In this document: positions 16,987-25,378 of the stretch, in pieces
How the letters are laid out: the number at the start of each line of letters is the position of its first letter
Numbering within the stretch: the stretch's first letter is position 1
Source: Nocardioides sp. zg-1308
GTDB taxonomy: Bacteria; Actinomycetota; Actinomycetes; Propionibacteriales; Nocardioidaceae
Length of the DNA stretch: 64,000 nucleotides
Reading direction: 5' to 3'
Assembly (NCBI RefSeq): GCF_013155375.1
Contig: NZ_JABJQY010000005.1
Location: 248,001 to 312,000, forward strand
Program-made: the position numbers and the translations under genes
Notes under the pieces: generated by a model
The model's database searches: none
What the model was told of the DNA's origin: nothing
The model's input: only the letters and a program-made list of their open reading frames with translations

Positions 16987-17417
16987 GGGTGCTGGTGCTC
17001 AACGGACCCAACCTCGGCCGGCTCGGGCGCCGGCAGCCGGAGATCTACGGCTCCACCACCCACGCCGAGCTCGCGCACCGGTGCGTCGAGTGGGGGCGCG
17101 GGCTCGGGCTCGACGTCGAGGTGCGCCAGACCAACCACGAGGGCGACCTGCTCGACTGGCTCAACGCGGCCGCCGACGACGCGGTCCCCGTGGTGCTCAA
17201 CGCCGGCGCGTGGACCCACTACTCCCTCGCGCTCTGGGACGCGTGCGCGCAGCTGGCCGCGCCCCTCGTCGAGGTGCACATCAGCGACCCCCGGCAGCGG
17301 CCGGAGGAGTTCCGGCACACGTCCGTCGTCGAGCCCCACGCGGTGGCGACGATCGCGGGGCAGGGCGTCGACGGCTACCGTCAGGCGCTCGAGCTGCTGG
17401 CCAGCGCCACCAGCTGA
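16983..17417 (+). CDS. aroQ: Type II 3-dehydroquinate dehydratase
   Basis: Dodecameric type II dehydroquinase (144 aa) that dehydrates 3-dehydroquinate. Motifs: LVLNGPNLGRLGRRQPEIYG with the catalytic Arg/Tyr, QTNHEGDLLDWL, LNAGAWTHYS and VEVHISDP with a conserved His. GTG 16983 overlaps the aroB stop (GTGA). Its 3' end overlaps the convergent XRE regulator gene by 37 bp. With aroB, aroE, aroK and aroC present, only DAHP synthase and EPSP synthase are missing from this locus. Confidence 0.97.
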   Translation: MRVLVLNGPNLGRLGRRQPEIYGSTTHAELAHRCVEWGRGLGLDVEVRQTNHEGDLLDWLNAAADDAVPVVLNAGAWTHYSLALWDACAQLAAPLVEVHISDPRQRPEEFRHTSVVEPHAVATIAGQGVDGYRQALELLASATS

Positions 17418-18241
17418 TCGCGGGTGGCGGGGTCGGCGGGGTAGAGCGCCTCGATCGCCAGCTCGGCCACCGTCACGTCGCGGGTCGTGCCGAACACCGT
17501 CGTGGTGGTGAGGAACGACAGCACGTCGTCGCCCGCGCGCAGCCGGACGGTCAGCACGATGTCGGGCGCGGCCGCGGTGGCCGGGACGGGGAACTCGGCC
17601 AGCAGCGCCGCCAGCCGGGCGTCGCCGGAGATCTCGTGCTCGTGCCGGATCCGGCCCATGATCCCCGCCTGCCACTCCGCGAGGTTGACGATGCGGGGAG
17701 CCAGGCCGCGGGGGTCGAGGGAGAGGCGGACGACGTTGACGGGTGGCTCGAGCAGCTCGCCGGGCAGGTCGGCGAGGAGGCGGTAGGCCGCGTCGTTGGC
17801 CGCCACGAGGTCCCAGCCCCCGTCGATGACGAGGGCGGGGTAGGGCTCGTGCCCGGCGAGGATCAGCTCGATCGCGGCGTTGACCTGTGCGAGGCACGGC
17901 GAGCCCAGCGGGAGCTCGGAGGCGTCGGGCACGAAGCCCGCCGCGGTGTAGAGCCGCCGCTGGACCCGCAGCGGGACGTCGAGCGCCTCGCTCAGCTGGC
18001 CGATCATCGCCGGGCTCGGCTGCGCCTTGCCGGTCTCGATGCACGACAGGTGGCGGGTGGAGACCCCGCACCGGTCCGACAGCGCCTGCTGGGACAGGCG
18101 CCGGCGCTCGCGCCAGTGGCGGACGAGGGCGCCGACGTCGTCGCGGGTGGGGGCCTCGTCGGTGGCGGACCCGGAGGTGACAGACCCGGAGGTGACGGAC
18201 CCGGAGGTGACAGAGCCGGTGGTGACGGACATGGTCGACAC
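17381..18241 (-). CDS. XRE-family regulator with MmyB-like ligand-binding domain
   Basis: Transcription factor (286 aa) with an N-terminal Cro/CI helix-turn-helix at about residues 35-92 (RRLSQQALSDRCGVSTRHLS) and a C-terminal MmyB-like PAS domain at about 105-275, a class thought to bind fatty acids or similar ligands. It starts with an unusual low-complexity tail made of repeated S-V-T-S-G pentapeptides encoded by a 15-bp tandem repeat. ATG 18241 is used; ATG 18232 is also possible. It lies 15 bp downstream of a small membrane protein gene on the same strand, and such pairs are common. Its 3' end runs 37 bp into aroQ. Confidence 0.9.
   Translation of the reverse strand: MSTMSVTTGSVTSGSVTSGSVTSGSATDEAPTRDDVGALVRHWRERRRLSQQALSDRCGVSTRHLSCIETGKAQPSPAMIGQLSEALDVPLRVQRRLYTAAGFVPDASELPLGSPCLAQVNAAIELILAGHEPYPALVIDGGWDLVAANDAAYRLLADLPGELLEPPVNVVRLSLDPRGLAPRIVNLAEWQAGIMGRIRHEHEISGDARLAALLAEFPVPATAAAPDIVLTVRLRAGDDVLSFLTTTTVFGTTRDVTVAELAIEALYPADPATRDQLVALASSSSA
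18166..18225. repeat. Four tandem 15-bp repeats encoding S-V-T-S-G
   Basis: Units at 18166-18180, 18181-18195, 18196-18210 and 18211-18225 follow the pattern c(g/a)gacccggaggtga, with the last diverged at two further positions. They code for the N-terminal pentapeptide repeats of the XRE regulator. Frame is preserved on copy-number change. Confidence 0.93.
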
Positions 18242-18256
18242 GATGGCAGGTCGGCC

Positions 18257-18682
18257 TCAGCCGCGGCGGGCGAGCCACGCCTGGACGGCGGCGAAGACCG
18301 CGACCACGCCGGCCTGCAGCAGCACCCAGGCGGTGCCGAGGCCGGTGAGGTCGGCGAGCACGGCGTGGTCGACGCTGGCCACGACCCAGGCGGTGTTCAC
18401 CGCCACGAGTGCCCACACGCCGCGTCGGGGGATGCGGCTGCGGGTGGCGAGCAGGACGACCCCGGCGGAGACGGCGAGCAGGACGACGCCCAGCACGCGC
18501 ACGAGGTCGACGGGCATGCCGAACCAGTCGGCGAGCCAGCCGCCGGCGGCGACGTAGGCGAGGCCGTTGACGCCGGTGACGGCGGCGTCGACGAGCAGGA
18601 CGGTGGCGGCCAGCGGGTGCACGACCCAGGGAGCGCGATCGGCGGGGCGGGTGGCGGTGGTGGTGCTGCGTGTGGTGGTCAT
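18257..18682 (-). CDS. Small four-helix membrane protein, partner of the XRE regulator
   Basis: Unrecognised 141-aa integral membrane protein with about four hydrophobic helices (starting near residues 25, 55, 82 and 112). ATG 18682 gives MTTTRSTTTATRPADRAPW before the first helix; CACGCT 6 nt upstream may be a weak leaderless -10. It is the first gene of a two-gene operon with the MmyB-type regulator. Proteins of this type commonly accompany such regulators in actinobacteria, but no activity is known. Confidence 0.8.
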   Translation of the reverse strand: MTTTRSTTTATRPADRAPWVVHPLAATVLLVDAAVTGVNGLAYVAAGGWLADWFGMPVDLVRVLGVVLLAVSAGVVLLATRSRIPRRGVWALVAVNTAWVVASVDHAVLADLTGLGTAWVLLQAGVVAVFAAVQAWLARRG

Positions 18683-18780
18683 GCGTCCAGCGTGGGCGCG
18701 ACGGCGCGGTGGATCCATGACCTCGGAGGTCATGGGCCCGCGCCCGGGCGGGCTGTGCTGGCCTGTGCTTGGATCGCGGG

Positions 18781-19620
18781 GTGCTGCCCTTCCGCCAGGT
18801 CGATGTCTTCAGCGCCGAGCCGTGGCTCGGCAACCCGCTTGCGGTGGTCCACGACGCCGACGGCGTCACGGACGCGCAGATGGCCCGCTTCGCGCGGTGG
18901 ACCAACCTGTCGGAGACCACCTTCCTGTGCGCGCCGACCGACCCGGCCGCGGACTACCGCGTGCGGATCTGGACGCCCGCCGGCGAGCTCCCCTTCGCCG
19001 GCCACCCGACGATCGGCAGCGCGCACGCGTGGCTGGAGGCGGGCGGCGTGCCGCGGGTGGACGTGGTCGTGCAGGAGTGCGCCGCCGGACTGGTCGACGT
19101 ACGCCGCTCGCCGCGGCTCGGGTTCGCGGCGCCGCCGCTGCGCCGGTCAGGCCCGGTCGAGGCCGACCTCCGCGCGCGGGTGGTGACCGCGCTCGGGGTG
19201 CGCGAGGCGGACGTCCGCGACATCGCCTGGATCGACAACGGCCCCGGCTGGGTCGGGGTGGACCTCGGGACGGCGCAGGCGGTGCTCGACGTCGTGCCGG
19301 ACGTCGCGACGTTCACCGACCTCAAGGTCACGGTGCTCGGGCGCTGGGACGCGGCGGCGACCGCACAGCACGGCGCAGACGTGGAGGTGCGCGCCTTCTT
19401 CGCGGACGGTCGCGACCTCACCGAGGACCCCGTGACCGGCAGCGCGAACGCCGGCCTGGCGCAGTGGCTGATCGGCGGCGGCGCGCTGCCGACGGCCTAC
19501 ACCTCCCGCCAGGGCAGCGTGATCGGGCGCGAGGGTCGTGTCCGGCTCGAGGCGGACGGTGACCGCGTATGGGTCTCCGGCGACGCGGTCACCCGGGTCG
19601 TCGGCGAGGTCGACCTCTAG
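18781..19620 (+). CDS. PhzF family isomerase/epimerase-like protein
   Basis: PhzF-family protein (279 aa) of the diaminopimelate-epimerase fold. The catalytic glutamate is in NLSETTFL, and the family motifs PFAGHPTIGSAHAWL and EDPVTGSANAGLAQWL are both intact. GTG 18781 is preferred to the in-frame TTG at 18769. The gene stands alone and no phenazine genes are nearby, so the substrate is unknown; most such homologues are not phenazine enzymes. It shares a CTAG with the convergent GNAT gene, each using TAG as stop. Confidence 0.92.
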   Translation: MLPFRQVDVFSAEPWLGNPLAVVHDADGVTDAQMARFARWTNLSETTFLCAPTDPAADYRVRIWTPAGELPFAGHPTIGSAHAWLEAGGVPRVDVVVQECAAGLVDVRRSPRLGFAAPPLRRSGPVEADLRARVVTALGVREADVRDIAWIDNGPGWVGVDLGTAQAVLDVVPDVATFTDLKVTVLGRWDAAATAQHGADVEVRAFFADGRDLTEDPVTGSANAGLAQWLIGGGALPTAYTSRQGSVIGREGRVRLEADGDRVWVSGDAVTRVVGEVDL

Positions 19621-20159
19621 GGGAGGGGACGCTCCCGCACGAGGTCGTCCTCCCAGGCGTCGCCGATGTGGAACCGCTTGGTGCCGACCTGGTCGAAGCC
19701 GTGCCGCGCGTAGAACGCGTTGGCCCGCGCGTTCTCCTCGCTGACCCCCAGCCAGACGCCGCGTGCGCCGGTCGCCGTCGCAGCGGCGATCGTCTCCTTC
19801 ATCAGCCGGCGCGCCACCCCCGAGCCGTGGTGGTCGGGGTGGACGTAGAAGCGCTCGAGCGCGACCGTCGGGCGGTGGTGCAGCGAGGCCGTCACGTCCG
19901 GGTCGGACGGCTCGCCGCCGAGGAGCATGGTGTAGCCGACGGGGTCCGCCCCGTCCACCGTGTCCATCGCGACGAGGACCACGCACGCCGGGTCGGCGAG
20001 GTGGCGCCGGAAGCTGGCCGGGTCGAGCCGGGTGGAGATGTGGTGGGCGAGGAACTCCGCGGCCGTCTGCGGCGTGCACGCCAGCGGGAAGGTGAGGGCG
20101 GCCAGCCGGCTGAGGCCCTCGGCGTCGGTGGCGACGGCTCGACGGACGGTCACGGGCAC
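19617..20159 (-). CDS. GNAT family N-acetyltransferase
   Basis: Single-domain GNAT acetyltransferase (180 aa). The acetyl-CoA-binding motif A reads VHPDHHGSGVARRLMKE near residue 110, preceded by ALERFYV, and motif B includes NARANAFYARHGFDQVG. The N-terminus VTVRRAVATDAEGLSRLA is typical. The GTG at 20159 follows a TACGCT box by 6 nt, suggesting a leaderless mRNA. The substrate cannot be inferred. It converges on the PhzF-like gene with overlapping stop codons. Confidence 0.92.
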   Translation of the reverse strand: MPVTVRRAVATDAEGLSRLAALTFPLACTPQTAAEFLAHHISTRLDPASFRRHLADPACVVLVAMDTVDGADPVGYTMLLGGEPSDPDVTASLHHRPTVALERFYVHPDHHGSGVARRLMKETIAAATATGARGVWLGVSEENARANAFYARHGFDQVGTKRFHIGDAWEDDLVRERPLP

Positions 20160-20165
20160 GGTGGG

Positions 20166-20171
20166 AGCGTA
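20166..20171 (-). promoter_or_regulatory. -10 box (TACGCT) for leaderless GNAT gene
   Basis: On the minus strand TACGCT is followed by 6 nt and the GTG at 20159, with no ribosome site, matching the TANNNT leaderless pattern. Confidence 0.5.
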
Positions 20172-20180
20172 CTGCCCGCC

Positions 20181-21750
20181 TCAGGTGATCTCCGGCAGCT
20201 CCTGGGCCGCGCCGAGGAGCACCCGGAACGGGTCGCCCTCCTCGTCGAGCCGGTCGAGCACCGAGCGCACCGTCCACCGGTCCGGACGCAGGTCGGGGTC
20301 GTCGAGCTCGTCCCAGGTGATCGGCACCGACACCGGCGCGCCGGGTCCGGGTCGCGGCGACCAGGGCGCGACGAGCGTCTTGTTGATCGCGTTCTGGGTG
20401 TAGTCGAGCCGGGCGAGCCCCTTGCGAGCCTTGACCTCCCACTTCCAGCTCACCAGCTCGGGGACCACCGTGCCGACCGTCCGCGACAGCTTCTCGACCC
20501 ACGCCCGGGTGTCCTCGAACGAGTAGCCCGCCACGACCGGCACCCAGATCTGGATGCCACGCCTGCCGGTCACCTTCGCGCGGGCGGTGACGCCGAGGTG
20601 GTCCAACGCCGTGCGGTGCAGGCGGGCCAGGACCAGCAGGTCCTCCCAGCTCGTCGACGAGCCGGGGTCGAGGTCGACCAGCGCGTACGTCGGCTCGTGC
20701 GGCGCGTCGGTCCGCGAGGTCCACGGGTGCCACTCCAGCGCACCGAAGTTCGCCGCCCACATGAGCGCGGCGGGCTCGTCGGCGACGACGTACGTCTCGG
20801 TCTCGCCCTCGTCGGCCTCGGCGTTGTCCCAGGCGCCGAGCCAGTCGGGGGCGTGCGCGGGGCGCTCCTTGTGCCAGAAGCCCTTGGCCTCGACGCCGTC
20901 GGGGTAGCGGTGCATGTTGAGGGCGCGGCCCTCGACGTAGGGCAGCGCGACGGGCGCGATGCGCGCCGTGTAGGCGAGCAGCTCCCGCTTGGTGACGGGC
21001 GGGTCGCCCGGGCAAGAGCACCTTGTCAAGGTTGGTGACCTTGAGCCGGCGGTCGAACACGTCCCACGTGCCCTGCTTGCCGAGGGACTCGAGCTCGGCG
21101 ATGGCGCTGTCGGGCAGCGGGTCATGGAGGAGGGAGACGGCCGCCTCCGCGGCGGGGACCCCGGCGCGCCACAGGCGGTGGGGGTCGGCGAGCACCTCGT
21201 CGTTCGTGCGCCCGCTCAGCACGGAGCGCGGGTGGTCCTCCGGGTCCCAGCCCTCGACGGCGTGCTTGTCGCGCTTGTGCATCAGCATCCAGGGCTCGCC
21301 GCTCTCACCGTCGCCGTCGCGCCGGACCAGCACGAGCCGGCCGCGGAGCTTCTGGCCGTGCACCTCCGCGTGCAGCTCGCCGCCCTCGACGGACGCGCGG
21401 GGGTCGTCGGTCTTCACCGGCTCCCACGTGCCGATGTCCCACACGACGACGTCGCCGCCGCCGTACTCGCCGGCCGGGATCACGCCCTCGAAGTCGAGGT
21501 AGTCGATCGGGTGGTCCTCGACGTGCATGGCCAGCCGCCGGGCCGAGGGGTCGAGCGTCGGCCCCTTCGGCACGGCCCAGCTGACCAGGACGCCGTCGAT
21601 CTCGAACCGGAGGTCGTAGTGGAGCCGGCTCGCACGGTGCCGTTGGACGACGAACCGGGGAGCGCCGTCGGCGGGCGCGAGCTCGCCGGCGGGCTCCGGT
21701 GTACGACCGAAGTCCCGCTTGCGGCGGTAGGTCTCCAGCGGGTCGCCCAT
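20181..21750 (-). pseudogene. LigD-like PE-Pol protein, broken by a single-base frameshift
   Basis: Non-homologous end-joining enzyme lacking a ligase domain: an N-terminal 3'-phosphoesterase (QRHRASRLHYDLRFE, HVEDHPIDYLDFEG, IPAGEYGGGDVVVWD) followed by a LigD-type primase-polymerase with intact metal residues (VDLDPG, LDYTQNAINK). The two halves are in different frames. PE reads from ATG 21750 to LKVTNLDKVLLPG; Pol continues as GDPPVTKRELLAYTARIAP one base out of phase. Removing one base in the CCCGGG run at 21007-21012 gives a continuous 522-aa protein. The Pol half has no suitable start of its own. This is either a sequencing indel or a recent loss of function. Confidence 0.85.
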
Positions 21751-21823
21751 GCGCCCATGTTCCCCCGGGCCGGGGGCGCATGCGGGCGGCGTGCGCATCG
21801 GGAGGGCTGCTGCGGGGTAAGGG

Positions 21824-22627
21824 GTGGCACGAGTGGACGATCCGGACGAGCGACGTGGAGGACCTGTGGGCCTGACGAGGGTGCTGCAGGGGCGGCACGG
21901 ACCGGTCGAGCTGGTGCTGGTGCGCCATGGCGAGAGCGTCGGCAACCTCGCCGACACCGAGGCGCGGGACGCCGAGGCCGAGCGCCTGGACCTCTCCGCC
22001 CGCGACGCCGACGTCGAGCTCTCGCCCAACGGCGAGGAGCAGGCGCGCACCCTCGGACGATGGGTCGCGGGGTTGCCCGACGACGGGCGTCCCGACCTCG
22101 TCGTCAGCTCGCCCTACCGGCGTGCGGCAGACACGGCGCGGACCGCCCTCGGCGACCTCGACGCGGAGATGCTGCTGGACGAGCGGCTGCGTGAGCGCGA
22201 CCTGGGGGTCTTCGACGGGCTCACCGGCAAGGGCATCCGGGCGAGCTACCCCGAGGAGGCCGAGCGCCGCTCGCACGTGGGCAAGTTCTACTACCAGCCA
22301 CCGTCCGGCGAGAGCTGGGCGGACGTGGTGCTGCGCGTGCGGAGCCTGCTCGCCGACCTCCGCGAGGGGTACGACGGCGCACGGGTGTGGCTGTTCACCC
22401 ACCAGGCGGTGATCATGTCGTTCCGCTACGCGCTCGAGGGCCTCGACGAGGCGGAGCTGCTCGAGATCGACCGCACGATGCGCATCCCCAACACGTCGGT
22501 GACCCGCTACCGCCGCCGGGACGACCGGCTGGACCTTGTGGACTTCGCCGACGACAGCCACCTCTCGACGTCGCCGGCGGAGAAGACCGAGGAGCCCGAC
22601 CACGGCGGCGAGGCGCGCGATGCCTGA
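21824..22627 (+). CDS. Histidine phosphatase family protein
   Basis: Phosphoglycerate-mutase-like phosphatase (267 aa). The catalytic motif LVLVRHGES lies near residue 32, SSPYRRAADTA carries the second arginine, and FTHQAVIMSFR the second catalytic histidine. The segment LRERDLGVFDGLTGKGI is typical of the branch. The start is uncertain: GTG 21824 is used, but GTG 21866 has a GGAGG site four bases upstream and would trim 14 residues. It overlaps nnrD by 8 bp, so the two are co-expressed. Substrate unknown. Confidence 0.9.
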   Translation: MARVDDPDERRGGPVGLTRVLQGRHGPVELVLVRHGESVGNLADTEARDAEAERLDLSARDADVELSPNGEEQARTLGRWVAGLPDDGRPDLVVSSPYRRAADTARTALGDLDAEMLLDERLRERDLGVFDGLTGKGIRASYPEEAERRSHVGKFYYQPPSGESWADVVLRVRSLLADLREGYDGARVWLFTHQAVIMSFRYALEGLDEAELLEIDRTMRIPNTSVTRYRRRDDRLDLVDFADDSHLSTSPAEKTEEPDHGGEARDA

Positions 22628-23513
22628 GGGCGTCCTCGTCGACGCCCACCTGCTGCGCGACTGGCGCCTGCCCGAGCCGGGGTCGGACAAGGAGGAGCGC
22701 GGGCGGCTCCTCGTCGTCGCGGGCAGCCGGACCACCCCCGGTGCCGGCCTGCTCTCCGCTGAGGCCGCGCTGCGCGTCGGGGCGGGCAAGGTGCGGCTGC
22801 TGACCGCTGCCGCCTGCGCGCCGACGATCGCGGTCGCAGTGCCCGAGCTCATGGTGACGGGACTGGCCGAGGACGCGGACGGCAACATCGACGCGGGCGA
22901 GGCCGATCAGGTCGTCGACTGCGCGGGCGACAGTCACGCGATCCTCCTCGGACCAGGCTTCAGCGACCCCGACGGCGCCGCTGACCTGGTGGAGCGGATC
23001 GCCCCGCGGCTCGAGGGCACCGTCGTGATCGACGCCCTCGCCTCGGCGTACGTCACCCAGGACCCCGAGCGCGTCGCCGACCTCGCCGCCACGGTGGTGC
23101 TGACCGTCAACCCCGGCGAGCTCGCCCGCTGCCTCGGGGCGGACGAGGACGACGTGCAGGCGGACCTCGTCACGCACACGGTCGAGCTGGCCCGGCGGAC
23201 CTCGGCCGTCGTCCTCTGCGGTGGCCCGACCAAGGTCGTGGCGCACGGCGACGACCTCTGGCGGGTCGAGGCGGGCAACGTGGGCCTCGGCACGGCCGGG
23301 TCGGGTGACGTCCAGGCCGGCCTGGTCACCGGTCTGGTCGGCCGGGGCGCCGAGCCCGCGCAGGCGGCGGTGTGGGGAGCCTTCCTGCACGCGACCGTCG
23401 GCGACCGGCTCGCCGCGCGCGTCGGTCCCGTCGGCTACCTGGCCCGCGAGCTGGCCGGCGAGGTGCCTCCGCTGCTGGCGGAGCTGGCGCAGAGGTCCGA
23501 GCGGCACGACTGA
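22620..23513 (+). CDS. nnrD: ADP-dependent NAD(P)H-hydrate dehydratase
   Basis: Repairs hydrated NADH/NADPH (NADHX/NADPHX) back to the active cofactor (297 aa). It has the ribokinase-like dehydratase domain only, without the NnrE epimerase domain often fused to it. Motifs: VVAGSRTTPGAGLLSAEAAL near residue 36, LTVNPGELARCL, CGGPTKVVAHG and GLGTAGSGDVQAGLVTGL, the Gly-rich anion hole with the catalytic Asp. ATG 22620 lies inside the upstream gene's last codons. A 27-bp sequence identical to part of the HNH gene's 3' end starts right after its stop. Confidence 0.93.
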   Translation: MPEGVLVDAHLLRDWRLPEPGSDKEERGRLLVVAGSRTTPGAGLLSAEAALRVGAGKVRLLTAAACAPTIAVAVPELMVTGLAEDADGNIDAGEADQVVDCAGDSHAILLGPGFSDPDGAADLVERIAPRLEGTVVIDALASAYVTQDPERVADLAATVVLTVNPGELARCLGADEDDVQADLVTHTVELARRTSAVVLCGGPTKVVAHGDDLWRVEAGNVGLGTAGSGDVQAGLVTGLVGRGAEPAQAAVWGAFLHATVGDRLAARVGPVGYLARELAGEVPPLLAELAQRSERHD

Positions 23514-23540
23514 GTGCCGCGGGGAGTGACGAGCACGGTG
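23514..23540. repeat. 27-bp direct repeat, copy 1 (after nnrD stop)
   Basis: Exact 27-bp match to 23915-23941, beginning at the base after the nnrD stop codon. Here it is outside any gene; copy 2 is coding sequence of the DUF222/HNH gene. Confidence 0.95.
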
Positions 23541-23901
23541 GTGGAACAGTCGTGCTGGCCCTGCTCGGACCTCTCAGAACGTCGCAGTGTTCAGCCGCTG
23601 CTGGCTGCCCTCGGGAGCGGGTGATGGCTGAGCACGCTGCCGCCGCTGTACCCGCCGGGCCCGCCACGCGCGGAGCATCGCAGTCGACGCCCCGCCGGTC
23701 GATGTTCCCCTGCAAGGACGCAGCCGTGGAGCCGAGGTGCTCGACGAAGCACATCGGGTCGCCGTGGCGCCTCGGCTTGGCGGCGGTTCTCTCGCAGCGA
23801 TGCTGTGAGCGGTCGTACAAGCGCAGCCTGACTCGACCCGAGGCGCGAGCCACCGCCGAGGTGTTGCCGGTGTTGGTGTCAGCGAGGTCGTAGTCGCGAG
23901 C
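23541..23901. other. Gene-poor 361-bp gap between repeat copies
   Basis: No convincing gene is visible. Short open frames on both strands lack ribosome sites, recognisable domains or the third-position GC pattern of the neighbours, and base composition looks less GC-rich than the flanking genes. The gap is bounded by the two copies of the 27-bp repeat (the second copy lies in the HNH gene), so it may be a remnant of a deleted or inserted segment. No terminal inverted repeats or clear hairpin were seen. Confidence 0.6.
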
Positions 23902-25263
23902 TCAGGCCCGGACGGTGCCGCGGGGAGTGACGAGCACGGTGAGTCCCGCGGGGCCCGTCCACAGGTAGGAGCCCGGTCCGGTGCGTTCGTAGCTCCAACG
24001 ACCGGCGGTCTTCGCGCGGTGGTGTCGCCGGCACAGGGGAGCGAGAGACGCGGGGGAGGTCTGGCCCGGCGGTCCGCCGTCACCCGGGTCCTCGAAGGGT
24101 TTGCGATGATCGAGGTCGCACTGCCGGGCGGACCGACCGCACCAGGGGAACACGCAGGTCTCGTCGCGAAGCCGGACCTGCTCGGCCATGCGGGGCGGCG
24201 GGTCGTGGCGGTCGACGGACCAGCGGTCGTCCGCGGCGACGTGCAGGACCGGTTGCACGGTCACGCGGGACCGACCGACCCACTCGCGGATCTTGTCGAG
24301 GGTCACGGGGCCGAGCGACTCGCCGGAGCCGGTGGCGGTCGGCTCGTCGGTCACGACGTCGCTGAGGGAGGCGTGCAGGTAGAGCCGTACCGTGGCGCCG
24401 CGCCGGGCCAGCGCCTCGCGTCGTGCCTGCTCGCGTGCTCCGAGGTCTCCCCGGTCGACCAGGCTCGTGAGGTCGAGCCGGGCCTGCGCGTCGGCGATCA
24501 CGCCCAGCGCCTTGGCCTTCCGGACGCCGAGCTCGTCGGTGTCGCCGAGGGCGCCCAGCGCCTCGGCCTCGGCACAGACGACGTCGTTGAACCGGGTCAG
24601 GTCGAGGGTGTCTCCGATGGCGCGGAGCTCAGAGGTGCCGGAGCAGCGATGGGGGTCGGGGTGCACCAGGACCACGTCCCACGTCGCGCGCGCAGCTGCC
24701 TCACGGTCGAGCTGCGCCTCCCCGTCGCAGCGGGCGGCCGCCTCGGCGACGAGGCGGTCGAGGGCGGCGGCGCCCAGTGAGGAGGCCCGGCCGGCGACCT
24801 GCCGGTCGACCCAGCGTGCGGCGTCGACCGACAGGTGCCGGGTGCGGCTCGCCACCCGACGCGCCTTCCAGACCGGGACGAGCAGCGCGCGGGCCTGGTC
24901 CCAGAGCAGGGGAAGGCGGTGGTGCAGGTCGAGGGCGTCGGCCAGCACGCTGGACGCCGAGGTCGGCGAGCAGCCGAGGGCCACGGCCAGGGGCTCGGAG
25001 GTGAAGGCCGCGACTGCCGGCGTGCCGGCACCACCGAGCGTCTCGGGCTCGGTGAGGACGGACGGAAGCACCGGGCCCTCGGGCGTCTCGCAGGAGTCGA
25101 GAGCGGGGTGCGCGACGGCCCACTGGTAGGCGATGCGGAGCTTGTGGACCTCGCCCTCGCGGAGCACCGCCTCGATCTCGGCGGCCTCGGACAGCAACGC
25201 ACGCTCGGTCAGGTCCGTCAGGTCGGTGACCTGCGGCTCGACGGAGGTGGCGGTGCCCTTCAT
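23902..25263 (-). CDS. DUF222 and HNH endonuclease domain protein (13E12 repeat family type)
   Basis: A 453-aa protein with an N-terminal helical DUF222 region (about residues 30-330) and a C-terminal HNH nuclease domain: CVFPWCGRSARQCDLDHRKPF with the zinc-type cysteines and the DLDH motif, then LCRRHHRAKTAGRW. These genes form the 13E12 repeat family, multi-copy and mobile-looking in Mycobacterium and Nocardioides. ATG 25263 starts MKGTATSVEPQV with GTAGG upstream. The final coding segment, including VLVTPRGT, is copied exactly as a 27-bp repeat 374 bp away. Biological role unknown. Confidence 0.92.
   Translation of the reverse strand: MKGTATSVEPQVTDLTDLTERALLSEAAEIEAVLREGEVHKLRIAYQWAVAHPALDSCETPEGPVLPSVLTEPETLGGAGTPAVAAFTSEPLAVALGCSPTSASSVLADALDLHHRLPLLWDQARALLVPVWKARRVASRTRHLSVDAARWVDRQVAGRASSLGAAALDRLVAEAAARCDGEAQLDREAAARATWDVVLVHPDPHRCSGTSELRAIGDTLDLTRFNDVVCAEAEALGALGDTDELGVRKAKALGVIADAQARLDLTSLVDRGDLGAREQARREALARRGATVRLYLHASLSDVVTDEPTATGSGESLGPVTLDKIREWVGRSRVTVQPVLHVAADDRWSVDRHDPPPRMAEQVRLRDETCVFPWCGRSARQCDLDHRKPFEDPGDGGPPGQTSPASLAPLCRRHHRAKTAGRWSYERTGPGSYLWTGPAGLTVLVTPRGTVRA
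23915..23941. repeat. 27-bp direct repeat, copy 2 (inside HNH gene 3' end)
   Basis: Exact copy of 23514-23540, here encoding the C-terminal TVLVTPRGT of the HNH protein on the minus strand. Flanking bases differ at both ends, so identity stops at 27 bp. Confidence 0.95.
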
Positions 25264-25378
25264 GGACCTACTCAACCAGAGCCCACCGACAGTCGGATGT
25301 GTCCGCGCAACGAGACTGTGGAGCAACGATTCGGTGACGTCCGTTGCGTTCTTCCTGGTCCCTCGCGACCCTCGTGCG

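Noticed and set aside
18781..19620. Phenazine biosynthesis locus
   Set aside because: PhzF family only; no phzA-G partners in the window.
19147..20180. Continuation of the phosphoesterase frame past 20181 to 19147
   Set aside because: After the frameshift the translation loses similarity to any polymerase domain and runs through the GNAT and PhzF-like genes in wrong frames; only the shifted frame matches LigD Pol.
23326..23853. Minus-strand frame across the nnrD 3' end and the gap
   Set aside because: No start signal or domain, crosses a confident gene, and composition is unlike coding sequence here.
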